DNA from: Bacteroidetes bacterium 4572_114
GTDB taxonomy: Bacteria > Bacteroidota > Bacteroidia > Bacteroidales > 4484-276
Assembly (NCBI GenBank): GCA_002254335.1
Contig: NIVA01000228.1
Coordinates: 1-5,197, forward strand
Direction of reading: 5' to 3'
Length of the DNA stretch: 5,197 bases
The notes beneath the pieces are model-generated. The model was given only the letters and a program-made list of their open reading frames with translations, was not told the DNA's origin and did no database searches. The position numbers were made by a program, and so were the translations under genes. Every line of letters begins with the position of its first letter. Position 1 is the stretch's first letter. Below, piece after piece: positions 1 through 5,197 of this stretch.

Positions 1-2
1 AC

Positions 3-420
3 TTTATGGTTTCAATCCGTTGGGATGCCGCTGACCTTACACCTTGGGCCGGTCAGTATATCACAATGGTTAAGTTCTTCCCGAGAAGTGAACTTGGGTG
101 CGACTTTACGCTGAAAGCATGGACAGGCGCAAATGCTGCCAACCTTATCCTTGATCAACCGCTTACCGGACTGGTTCAAAACGAATGGAATGAAATTACA
201 CTTGATACACCTATCTTAATTGATGATTCCGATGAACTATGGATTGGGTACGCTATAGATAACCAACTGGCCGGCGATCATCCGGCAGGTGTCGATGCAG
301 GTCCTGCTGTTGCTGGTTATGGCGACATGATCACCTTGGACGGGGTTACCTGGGATTCGATGTCAATAGCTTATGGCCTTGATTTTAACTGGAACCTAAA
401 GGCGTTGGTTGCCCCAACCA
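3..420 (+). other. Domain: N-terminal beta-sandwich (DAGPAVAG type), incomplete at the 5' side
   Basis: About 138 residues that look like a domain recurrent in large secreted Bacteroidota proteins. It has an RWDAADLTPWAGQYIT start, a strand like TLKAWTG, a NEITLDTPILID strand, ELWIGYAID, then GVDAGPAVAGYGDMI, and ends with NWNLKALV. I recognise the pattern (ELWxGY followed by DAGPAVAG) but do not assign a Pfam name. Domains of this kind sit next to Fn3 domains in secreted peptidases and adhesins, which fits the Fn3-like domain that follows. The upstream edge is cut by the window. Confidence 0.55.
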
Positions 421-3400
421 CTGATGCCACAGTATTTGCAGAAGCCCTGGGCTATAATACCACATTCGAAAACACAGATACGGGGATAGCTCTTGGTAAA
501 CTGGGAATGGCCACTAACCCGACCACAACAAGTGTCCGTGGATTTGTTGAATTTAACGTTTATAAAGATGGTGAATTCTTGGCCTCAACTGACGAACTTA
601 CTTATACTGATGCCGGATTGGCACCAGGCACATATGAGTATGATGTTACAGCTCAATATGACGAAGGTGAATCTGAAGGCGCAGGTGAAGTAAGTGTTAA
701 TATTCCTGATAGTAGCGATGTATGGGAAACCTTTGAAGATTACACCGCAGGCGATTACATGGTACAACAGGCAAATGCCATGGGCCGCGACTATTGGACC
801 ACATGGAGTGGAGCTCCTGGCACGGCCGAAGACCCAATGGTAACAAATGCAGTTTCATTTGCAGGTGCTAACGCACTTACCATTGAAGGAACCAATGATG
901 CTGTATTGCTCCTGGGCGACAAAACAGAAGGAGTATGGGATGTAAGTTTCAATATTTACATACCAACAGGTACTATTGGTTATTTTAACCTGTTGCAGAA
1001 ATTTGACGGTGCTGCCAGCGAGTGGGGCATGCAGGCATACTTCGATGTTGACGGGGCTGGCTTAGTTGATGCCGGTGCTGCAGGCGCAGGGGTATTTACC
1101 TATGCCTATGATACCTGGATTTTTGTGAATCTTGAGGTTGACCTGACTAATGACTTTGCCGAAATGTTTGTTGATGGCGTATCTATTGTAACATGGCAAT
1201 GGAGTACCGGTTCATTTGGTACCGGGACACTCAACCAGCTTGGTGCCATGAACCTCTACGCATGGGCCGAAAACGGAACTCCGGGAGCTATCTTTGATGA
1301 TATCGACTTCGTTGAAGATGGACCTCCTCCTGTAGATCCGATTATTGAGATTGATCCAATGAGCCTGGCTGAAACACACAGTAATCCTCCACAGGTTACT
1401 ACCAAGCAATTAACTATAACCAATGTTGGTGCAGGTACATTGACTTTTGACGCGGTTGTTTATACCGACAACCCGGCACCGGATGTTGCTGTTGTCGATC
1501 CTGAAGCTTACGATAGGTTGCTCGCCCGTATGGAAGCCGATGGTATTGTTGGTCATTCATTAGGAATGGCTCCCAACGGCTCATCAGTACCATCAACATA
1601 TTCACCTGAAATACTTAAAGGCGCATTCCGTGGCGAGGTTGCTTATGGTGATGATGTTGAGGGGAATAATTTCTACTCATTCGATGTTGACGATCCTTCG
1701 GCAGTTACCGTAATTGGTGCAGTAACTTATGCTGCATTCTGTGGTGACTTTGCCCCGGGTGACGTTGATAACATGTACATTATTGATTATAATGACGATG
1801 TTTTGAAAATGGTTGACATAACTACCGGTGAAGCTACCGTAATTGCATCAGTACCTTGCCCGATGGCAGGTTCAGGTGGAATATGGACCGAGCTGGCCAT
1901 TGATAAAACTGATGGTACATTCTACGCTACAGCTACCGACATTAATGCATCAAATCTCTACATCATCGATCCTGACACAGGTGATATCACCCTGGTTGGG
2001 GACATGGGGATTGCTGCAGTAATTAGCTGCACCATTGATTTGAGCGGTACGATGTATGCATTTGATATTATCTCCGACAACACGTTCACCGTTGATTTAT
2101 CTACCGGCGCAGGAACATTACTTGGAGCTGCAGGCTTTGATGGCAACTATGCACAAGGCATGGGTTATGATGCGGTTAATGATATAGTTTACCTCGCAGC
2201 TTACAGTTCATTTGCTGAATTGCGTGTCTTAGACGTAAATACAGGGGCAACTACTGCATTGGGTGCATTACCTGGCGAAACCGGGGCATTTGGGTTTCCA
2301 TACATGGGTGGCCCTCTACCAGCAAATGACGTAGGTGTATCCTCAATAGTTGAACCTGTTTCAGGACCAGACCTCACTTCAAGTGAAGCTATAGTTATTA
2401 AGATCAAGAACTTTGGGACAGCTTCACAAAGCAACATTCCATGGGATGTAACCTGGGATGGTGGAAGTGAAAGTGGTACATTGGCCGGCCCATTGGCCAG
2501 TGGCGCAACCGAAGAGATCACACTTACAGCAACTGCTGACCTTTCAGTGTATGGCGATTATGGTTTTGACGCATGTACTTACCTTGCCGGTGATGAAAAT
2601 CCGGGCAACGATTGCAAGTCGAAGACCGTTACCAACTATGCACCTTCATACTGCGATGCATCAACAAATGTTGAAGATGAGTGGATTGCCCATGTGTTGT
2701 GCGGCGATATCGACAATGCCAGCGGATGGCATATGTCCGAAGCTATAACTGTAGAAAATGGTAATGCCTGGGCAAGCGATATAGTTTATGCATGGGTTGA
2801 CTGGAACGATAACTACGAATTCGAAGTTTCCGAGGAATTCCAGCTTACCAACGTAGGTGGCGCAGGCCAGACCTTTGAAGGTGCTATCACCGTTCCTGTA
2901 GGGACTGTTGACGGAGAACACAGGATGCGCGTAAGGATGACTTACAGCACAGCTCCCGTACCATGTGGAGATGCAAGCTATGGTGAAGTTGAAGACTATA
3001 CCATTATTTCCGGTGGTTATGTCCCCGGTTCATGGCTAACTGCCGATCCTCTCTCAGGTTCATTAAATGCCAATGAATCAATTACTATCGATGTTACATT
3101 TGATTCAGATGGTCTCGCTGATGGCGATTATACAGGTGGGATTGAATTCACTAGTAACGACCCGGACAACCCTGTTGTTGATGTGCCGGTTTCCCTGCAT
3201 GTTGGTGGTGGTTTAGGCCCTGTTATTAATGTTGATCCTGTCTCGGTTATGCAAAATGTTGCCGTTGGCGGTACAGCACAATCATTATTGGATATTGAGA
3301 ACACAGGTGACGAAGACCTGACATTTGATATTACTATCGATTTCCCTGTTGATCAGGGCGGGCCCGTTGCAGTTGATCCCGAAGCTTACGACAGGCTTCT

Positions 3401-3539
3401 TGAGAGGATGCGTGCAGACGGCCTTGTTGGGGATATGTCCAGTGAACTGGCCCCTGGCACTTTTGCTGGTGATAGTACGCGACCTTGCTTACGATGGAAC
3501 TTATTTCTATGGTGCAGCAGCATCTACTTCATTATTTGA
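3..3539 (+). CDS. Giant modular secreted/surface protein, 5'-partial, frame broken near its 3' end (Bacteroidota type)
   Basis: The frame is open from the first complete codon (base 3), so the gene very probably starts upstream. The ATG at 6 sits inside a conserved beta-sandwich and has no visible ribosome binding site. Domains in order, numbered from that Met: beta-sandwich 1-138, Fn3-like 177-233, LamG-like 240-438, HYDIN-like 445-494, helical linker 498-535, propeller-like 539-772, CARDB-like 774-878, GEVED 879-1002, BACON-like 1010-1066, second HYDIN-like 1072-1117, second linker from 1123. The last 22 or so residues (STRPCLRWN... to TGA 3537-3539) match nothing in the pattern and are out-of-frame readthrough after a frame break at about 3474; the homologous sequence goes on from 3475 in the next frame. 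No catalytic motif is seen, so an extracellular structural, adhesive or ligand-binding role is inferred. The Bacteroidota assignment comes from the domain combination. Type IX secretion is plausible, but the sorting domain would lie outside the window. Confidence 0.85.
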   Translation, partial: FMVSIRWDAADLTPWAGQYITMVKFFPRSELGCDFTLKAWTGANAANLILDQPLTGLVQNEWNEITLDTPILIDDSDELWIGYAIDNQLAGDHPAGVDAGPAVAGYGDMITLDGVTWDSMSIAYGLDFNWNLKALVAPTTDATVFAEALGYNTTFENTDTGIALGKLGMATNPTTTSVRGFVEFNVYKDGEFLASTDELTYTDAGLAPGTYEYDVTAQYDEGESEGAGEVSVNIPDSSDVWETFEDYTAGDYMVQQANAMGRDYWTTWSGAPGTAEDPMVTNAVSFAGANALTIEGTNDAVLLLGDKTEGVWDVSFNIYIPTGTIGYFNLLQKFDGAASEWGMQAYFDVDGAGLVDAGAAGAGVFTYAYDTWIFVNLEVDLTNDFAEMFVDGVSIVTWQWSTGSFGTGTLNQLGAMNLYAWAENGTPGAIFDDIDFVEDGPPPVDPIIEIDPMSLAETHSNPPQVTTKQLTITNVGAGTLTFDAVVYTDNPAPDVAVVDPEAYDRLLARMEADGIVGHSLGMAPNGSSVPSTYSPEILKGAFRGEVAYGDDVEGNNFYSFDVDDPSAVTVIGAVTYAAFCGDFAPGDVDNMYIIDYNDDVLKMVDITTGEATVIASVPCPMAGSGGIWTELAIDKTDGTFYATATDINASNLYIIDPDTGDITLVGDMGIAAVISCTIDLSGTMYAFDIISDNTFTVDLSTGAGTLLGAAGFDGNYAQGMGYDAVNDIVYLAAYSSFAELRVLDVNTGATTALGALPGETGAFGFPYMGGPLPANDVGVSSIVEPVSGPDLTSSEAIVIKIKNFGTASQSNIPWDVTWDGGSESGTLAGPLASGATEEITLTATADLSVYGDYGFDACTYLAGDENPGNDCKSKTVTNYAPSYCDASTNVEDEWIAHVLCGDIDNASGWHMSEAITVENGNAWASDIVYAWVDWNDNYEFEVSEEFQLTNVGGAGQTFEGAITVPVGTVDGEHRMRVRMTYSTAPVPCGDASYGEVEDYTIISGGYVPGSWLTADPLSGSLNANESITIDVTFDSDGLADGDYTGGIEFTSNDPDNPVVDVPVSLHVGGGLGPVINVDPVSVMQNVAVGGTAQSLLDIENTGDEDLTFDITIDFPVDQGGPVAVDPEAYDRLLERMRADGLVGDMSSELAPGTFAGDSTRPCLRWNLFLWCSSIYFII
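534..704 (+). other. Domain: fibronectin type III-like
   Basis: Residues 177-233 carry a typical Bacteroidota Fn3 signature: FVEFNVYKDGE, then LTYTDAGLAPGTYEYDV, then TAQYDEGESEGAGEV. The N-x-Y-x-D-G strand and the D-x-G-L-x-P-G-T-Y-x-Y loop and strand are the usual hallmarks. It is an extracellular spacer or interaction domain lying between the N-terminal sandwich and the LamG-like domain. Confidence 0.7.
720..1319 (+). other. Domain: LamG/concanavalin A-like jelly roll
   Basis: Residues 239-438 begin VWETFEDYTAGDY and include WTTWSGAPGTAEDP, a long run of strands (WDVSFNIYIPTGTIGYFNLLQ), DTWIFVNLEVDL, AEMFVDGVSI and the closing IFDDIDFVED. This follows the layout of LamG-like or concanavalin A-like sandwich domains found in secreted Bacteroidota proteins: an early FE-x-Y, a middle W/V-x-V-x-D-L strand and a final FDDI strand. 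Such domains commonly bind glycans or proteins. No specific ligand can be read from the sequence. A proline-rich spacer (GPPPVDP) separates it from the next domain. Confidence 0.7.
1338..1494 (+). other. Domain: HYDIN/choice-of-anchor-D-like repeat 1
   Basis: The pattern P-I-I-E-I-D-P-M-S-L, then TTKQLTITNVG and GTLTFDAVVYTD matches the immunoglobulin-like ASPM-SPD2-Hydin/choice-of-anchor-D type (a strand ending in DP, an LTITNxG strand, an LTF strand). It shares the unusual string MSL-x-ETHSNPP with the copy at 4942-5094 and is much less like the copy at 3219-3356. It leads directly into the first VDPEAYD linker. Confidence 0.65.
1497..1602 (+). other. Helical linker, copy 1 (VDPEAYDRLL motif)
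   Basis: Residues 498-533 read VDPEAYDRLLARMEADGIVG and then a small-residue, proline-containing tail. The charged/leucine pattern predicts one short amphipathic helix, unusual in a protein that otherwise looks all-beta. The same motif returns at 3372 and 5095, each time right after a HYDIN-like domain and, in the two complete cases, right before a propeller-like segment. At DNA level this copy is clearly diverged from the other two. No function is recognised. Confidence 0.6.
1620..2322 (+). other. Domain: beta-propeller-like segment, type A
   Basis: Residues 539-772 hold about five blade-like repeats. Each has an aromatic strand followed by a D-x-x-T/S-G turn and a V/L-G end: NNFYSFDVDDPSAVTVIG, YNDDVLKMVDITTGEATV, NLYIIDPDTGDITLVG, FTVDLSTGAGTLLG, and ELRVLDVNTGATTALG. 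This resembles YncE/DUF4394-type propellers. Short aspartate-rich turns could bind calcium, but this is inference. It occupies the same slot as the different propeller-like segment at 3475-3996. Confidence 0.6.
2325..2637 (+). other. Domain: CARDB-like, copy 1
   Basis: Begins NDVGVSSIVEPVSGPDLTSSE and continues IVIKIKNFGTASQSNIPWDV, ATEEITLTATADLS and FDACTYLAGDENPGNDCKSKTV. The layout (V-x-x-I-x-x-P, then a K-N-x-G strand, an E-x-I-T-L strand and a final D-x-N-P-x-N-D loop) is that of CARDB cell-adhesion-related domains. Two cysteines (DAC and NDC) flank the D-E-N-P-G-N-D loop and are kept in copy 2, so a disulphide is plausible in an extracellular protein. Confidence 0.65.
2640..3011 (+). 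other. Domain: GEVED, copy 1, shortened by an internal deletion
   Basis: Begins APSYCDAST and ends GEVEDYTIIS, the motif that names the GEVED family. The core YAWVDWNDNYEFEVSEEF resembles an aspartate/asparagine-rich calcium-type loop (family pattern W-x-D-x-N-x-D-x-x-F). HRMRVRMTY and PVPCGDASYGEVEDY complete it. Compared with copy 2 (4315-4737) it lacks 48 net bases near 2732-2735: GW is followed by HM and SEAITV, where copy 2 has a segment containing ADYTDQYTTIDAG. That segment is normally part of the domain, so this copy may fold or bind differently. Confidence 0.8.
3033..3203 (+). other. Domain: BACON-like beta-sandwich, copy 1
   Basis: WLTADPLSGSLNANESITID, then VTFDSDGLADGDYTGGIEF, TSNDPDNPVVDVPVSLHV. 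The W-L-x-x-x-P-x-S-G start, the G-L-x-x-G-x-Y centre and the N-D-P-D-N-P ending are typical of BACON-like repeats in Bacteroidota surface proteins. It follows GEVED directly through a short glycine/proline spacer. Confidence 0.6.
3219..3356 (+). other. Domain: HYDIN-like repeat 2 (divergent)
   Basis: PVINVDPVSV, then AQSLLDIENTGDEDLTFDITIDF. It has the same fold pattern as the copies at 1338 and 4942 (a strand ending in DP, an LxIxNTG strand, LTF) but lacks the ETHSNPP and NPAPDV strings that those two share. It is followed by linker copy 2, which at DNA level is identical to linker copy 3. Confidence 0.6.
3371..3474 (+). repeat. 104-base perfect direct repeat, copy 1 (encodes linker copy 2)
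   Basis: Every base matches 5094-5197. It encodes the VDPEAYDRLLERMRADG... linker through GTFAGD. The base before it differs between copies (C3370 against T5093). Its last base, A3474, is exactly where the reading frame breaks. Equivalent parts of the two modules elsewhere differ by about 6 per cent or more, so perfect identity over 104 bases is out of line. Confidence 0.95.
3471..3539 (+). pseudogene. Frame break: apparent +1 shift followed by a premature TGA
   Basis: Up to GAT 3471-3473 the upstream frame reads the conserved linker (APGTFAGD). From GTA at 3475 the next frame reads the conserved propeller start (VRDLAYDG). One base, A3474, lies between them, so the sequence behaves as if it had one extra base or lacked two. 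Staying in the old frame gives a short unrelated tail ending at TGA 3537-3539. There is no homopolymer, short tandem repeat or recognisable slippery heptamer here. Position 3474 is also the last base of a 104-base perfect repeat. An assembly or sequencing error or a recombination scar is therefore more likely than programmed frameshifting. If the break is real in the organism, the gene is truncated. Confidence 0.8.
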
Positions 3540-3996
3540 AATGGACTTCGATTCACAAACATTGATCAGTACAATTTCTGCTGCAGTTGCAACACGTGCC
3601 TGTGCTTATGATGATGGTGAAGACGGTTTCTGGGCCAACAACTGGTCAGATACCCCAACATTATACGACCGTAGCGGTGCTGTCTTGGGTTCGTTCAACA
3701 TTGGCGGGGATGAAAGTTTCTACGGCTTTGCATGGATGGACAACAGTGAAGGTACCGGTCTTTGGGGCTATAGCCAAAAAGTAGGTACCAGTCAAAACAT
3801 GCTCTATTTATATGATGTATCATCAGGTACCATCCTGAATGAATTCGATATGTTGAGCATTCTTACAATACCGGCCACAGGCGACATCGCAGGTGGTTTG
3901 TTTATGCATCCTGATATTGTATCAGGTACCTGGACCCTCGGTGGCCTTGTACAGAATGTATGCCTCTGGGGCATTGATATGGGCGTTACCGTATTG
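3475..3996 (+). other. Domain: beta-propeller-like segment, type B
   Basis: VRDLAYDGTYFYGAAA starts a run of blade-like repeats: SLFEMDFDSQTLIST, then RACAYDDGEDGFWANNWSD, TLYDRSGAVLGSF, YGFAWMDNSEGTGLWGYSQ, MLYLYDVSSGTILNEFDM and AGGLFMHPDIVSGTWTLGGL. The pattern of A-Y-D followed by F-W-x-x-N-W and then D-x-x-G-x-x-L-G-S-F is familiar from Bacteroidota propeller-like regions. It is shorter (about 174 residues) and not alignable by eye with the type A segment, although both sit between the linker and the CARDB-like domain. Its first residues may be missing because of the frame break. Confidence 0.6.
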
Positions 3997-5197
3997 TACA
4001 CCAACGATGTTGGTGTATCTTCAATATCCCAGCCTGTATCAGGGCCAGACCTTACATCAAGCGAACCTATCGTAATTGTTGTCAAGAACTTTGGGACAGC
4101 CTCACAAAGCGGCATCCCCTGGGAAGTAACCTGGGATGGCGGAAGCGAAAGCGGTACCACAGGTACACTTGCCGGTGGCGCAACCGAGGAGATCACACTT
4201 ACAGCAACTGCTGACCTTTCAGCTTATGGCGAATATGTATTTGACGCATGTACCGACCTTGCCGGTGATGAAAACCCTGATAACGATTGCAAGTCGAAGA
4301 CAGTTACCAACTATGCACCTTCATATTGTGATGCTTCAACAAACACAGAAGACGAGTGGATTATGGATGTAGTTTGTGGTGATATTAATAATCTTGGCAC
4401 CGGATGGCAAGGTGGCGTAGCTGACTATACTGATCAATATACAACTATTGATGCAGGGGCATCCGAAGCTATTACTGTTGAAAACGGTAATGCCTGGGCC
4501 AGCGATATAGTTTACGTATGGGTTGACTGGAACGATAACTACGAATTTGAAGTTTCCGAGGAATTCCAGCTTACCAACGTAGGCGGTGCAGGCCAGACCT
4601 TTGAAGGTTTCATTACTGCCCCTGCCAACGCTGTGGACGGGGAACACAGGATGCGCGTAAGGATGACTTACAGCACAGCCCCGGAACCCTGCGGCAATGC
4701 AAGTTACGGTGAAGTTGAAGACTATACTATTATTTCAGGTGGTGGCGGCCCGGGCGTATGGTTAACTGCCGATCCTTTAACAGGAACTGTTACACCTGGC
4801 TCTACCGAATCAATTACACTTGATTTTGATGCCGCAGGCCTTGAAGTGGGGACATATGGTGCCCAACTGAGTATTTCCAATAACTCGGCAACATCTCCTG
4901 TTGTTGTTCCTGTTACTATGGTCGTAGGTTCAATACCTGACCCAACTATTGTGATCGTTCCAATGAGCCTGGAAGAGACACACAGTAATCCACCGGAGAT
5001 TACAACACAACAACTGACTGTAACAAATATTGGTGAAGAAACACTGACATTTGATGCTTTAGCATATACCAATAACCCGGCACCGGATGTAGTAGTTGAT
5101 CCCGAAGCTTACGACAGGCTTCTTGAGAGGATGCGTGCAGACGGCCTTGTTGGGGATATGTCCAGTGAACTGGCCCCTGGCACTTTTGCTGGTGATA
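3475..5197 (+). CDS. Continuation of the same modular protein in the next frame, 3'-partial
   Basis: This frame has no stop from 3322 to the window end, and from 3475 (VRDLAYDGTYFYG) it encodes recognisable domains. These are a propeller-like segment (3475-3996), CARDB-like (4003-4311), GEVED (4315-4737), BACON-like (4759-4926), HYDIN-like (4942-5094) and the start of a third VDPEAYD linker (5095-5197). Between 3322 and 3474 the frame is open but encodes unrelated sequence (for example NWPLALLLV), while the upstream frame there encodes the real linker, so the true join is at 3474/3475. The first ATG, at 3541, has no Shine-Dalgarno sequence before it and lies inside the first propeller-like motif. 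This is therefore not an independent gene but the rest of the upstream one, cut off by a frame break. Domain order and codon use match the upstream part. The protein is probably extracellular, and its exact function is unknown. Confidence 0.82.
4003..4311 (+). other. Domain: CARDB-like, copy 2
   Basis: NDVGVSSISQPVSGPDLTSS, then IVVKNFGTASQSGIPWEV, ATEEITLTATADLS and FDACTDLAGDENPDNDCKSK. Very close to copy 1 at 2325-2637, including both cysteines. One short loop differs (TTGTLAGGATEE against TLAGPLASGATEE). Confidence 0.65.
4315..4737 (+). other. Domain: GEVED, copy 2, full length
   Basis: About 141 residues, from APSYCDAST to GEVEDYTIIS. It contains the segment GVADYTDQYTTIDAGASEA (around 4411-4470) that is missing from copy 1, followed by the calcium-type core VWVDWNDNYEFEVSEEF and HRMRVRMTY. 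Cysteines at SYC, VVC and EPC are in the same places as in copy 1. It is the better representative of the family in this protein. Confidence 0.85.
4759..4926 (+). other. Domain: BACON-like beta-sandwich, copy 2
   Basis: WLTADPLTGTVTPGSTESIT, then LDFDAAGLEVGTYGAQLSIS and NNSATSPVVVPVTMVV. Same position and pattern as copy 1 at 3033-3203, but the middle and end have diverged: the N-D-P-D-N-P turn is replaced by N-N-S-A-T-S-P. Confidence 0.6.
4942..5094 (+). other. Domain: HYDIN-like repeat 3
   Basis: PTIVIVPMSLEETHSNPPEI, then TTQQLTVTNIGEETLTFDAL and AYTNNPAPDV. It is close to repeat 1 at 1338-1494 and shares ETHSNPP and NPAPDV with it; it is clearly different from repeat 2. It runs straight into linker copy 3. 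Confidence 0.65.
5094..5197 (+). repeat. 104-base perfect direct repeat, copy 2 (encodes linker copy 3)
   Basis: Identical to 3371-3474 and ending exactly at the last base of the window, so the true 3' limit of the identity cannot be seen. It encodes the third VDPEAYD linker in the frame of the downstream part. Starts within codon GTA 5092-5094. Confidence 0.95.

Larger units (their letters stand above)
2325..3203 (+). repeat. Diverged long direct repeat, copy 1 (CARDB-GEVED-BACON module)
   Basis: Alignable by eye with 4003-4926 over nearly its whole length, with the same three domains in the same order. Within 47 codons of the GEVED core (2742-2882 against 4468-4608) I count 9 base differences, 8 of them silent. 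Copy 1 has a 48-base net deletion in GEVED. This is an in-gene duplication, older than the 104-base repeat. Confidence 0.9.
4003..4926 (+). repeat. Diverged long direct repeat, copy 2 (CARDB-GEVED-BACON module)
   Basis: Partner of 2325-3203. Similarity is strongest in the GEVED core and in the CARDB strand around FGTASQS, and weakest in the BACON-like domain. The propeller-like segments immediately upstream of the two copies do not match, so the duplicated block begins at the CARDB-like domain. Confidence 0.9.

Noticed and set aside
6..8. ATG near the window start as the true start codon
   Set aside because: It lies inside a conserved beta-sandwich, the frame is open to the window edge, and no ribosome binding site or signal peptide is visible.
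2201..2521. Minus-strand open frame, similar to another at 3804-4196
   Set aside because: Both are antisense shadows of the duplicated CARDB-like domain; their similarity to each other only reflects the + strand duplication.
2661..2921. Minus-strand open frame, similar to another at 4336-4647
   Set aside because: Antisense shadows of the two GEVED copies; the + strand carries clear domain homology and silent-site divergence.
3465..3485. Programmed ribosomal frameshift or phase-variable tract
   Set aside because: There is no slippery heptamer, homopolymer or short tandem repeat at the break.
3541..3543. ATG just after the stop at 3537-3539 as the start of a second gene
   Set aside because: No Shine-Dalgarno sequence precedes it, and the conserved propeller-like sequence in this frame already begins at 3475.
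4722..5072. Minus-strand open frame of 116 codons
   Set aside because: Low-complexity antisense of the BACON-like and HYDIN-like domains, with no recognisable motif.
1338..5197. CRISPR array or mobile-element terminal repeats
   Set aside because: The repeats are long, in-frame protein modules far apart, without regular short spacers, inverted ends or a transposase.

Overview
The window lies entirely inside one very large modular gene on the + strand. The product looks like a secreted or cell-surface protein of a Bacteroidota bacterium. This rests on the domain vocabulary: an N-terminal beta-sandwich with a DAGPAVAG motif, an Fn3-like domain, a LamG-like domain, HYDIN/choice-of-anchor-D-like repeats, beta-propeller-like segments, CARDB-like domains, GEVED domains and a BACON-like WLTADP sandwich. 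Base composition is moderate, and codon use looks the same from end to end. Neither end of the gene is present, so a signal peptide, a catalytic domain or a C-terminal sorting domain (such as that of the type IX secretion system) cannot be seen.

Layout. Bases 3-1319 encode a beta-sandwich, an Fn3-like domain and a LamG-like jelly roll. From about 1338 the protein becomes a repeating series: HYDIN-like domain, short helical linker (VDPEAYDRLL...), beta-propeller-like segment, CARDB-like domain, GEVED domain, BACON-like sandwich, then HYDIN-like domain and linker again. One complete round runs from about 1338 to 3371. A second runs from about 3219 to 5094, and a third linker starts just before the window ends. 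The CARDB-GEVED-BACON part of the two rounds is clearly duplicated at DNA level, whereas the propeller-like segments in the same slot are different.

The reading frame is broken once. The first part stops at TGA 3537-3539, but homology leaves that frame at about 3474 and continues in the next frame from 3475, without a stop, to the window end. The break falls exactly at the end of a 104-base perfect direct repeat (3371-3474 and 5094-5197), and the second copy ends exactly at the window end. This points to a repeat-induced assembly break or misjoin, or else to a recent recombination or gene-conversion event with an indel. It does not point to two separate genes.

There are no RNA genes, promoters, terminators, mobile elements or CRISPR arrays, and no intergenic stretch. 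I see no enzyme active site. The protein is most likely structural, adhesive or ligand-binding. I did not find a new multi-gene system; the points of interest are the module shuffling, the frame break at the repeat edge and a shortened GEVED domain.
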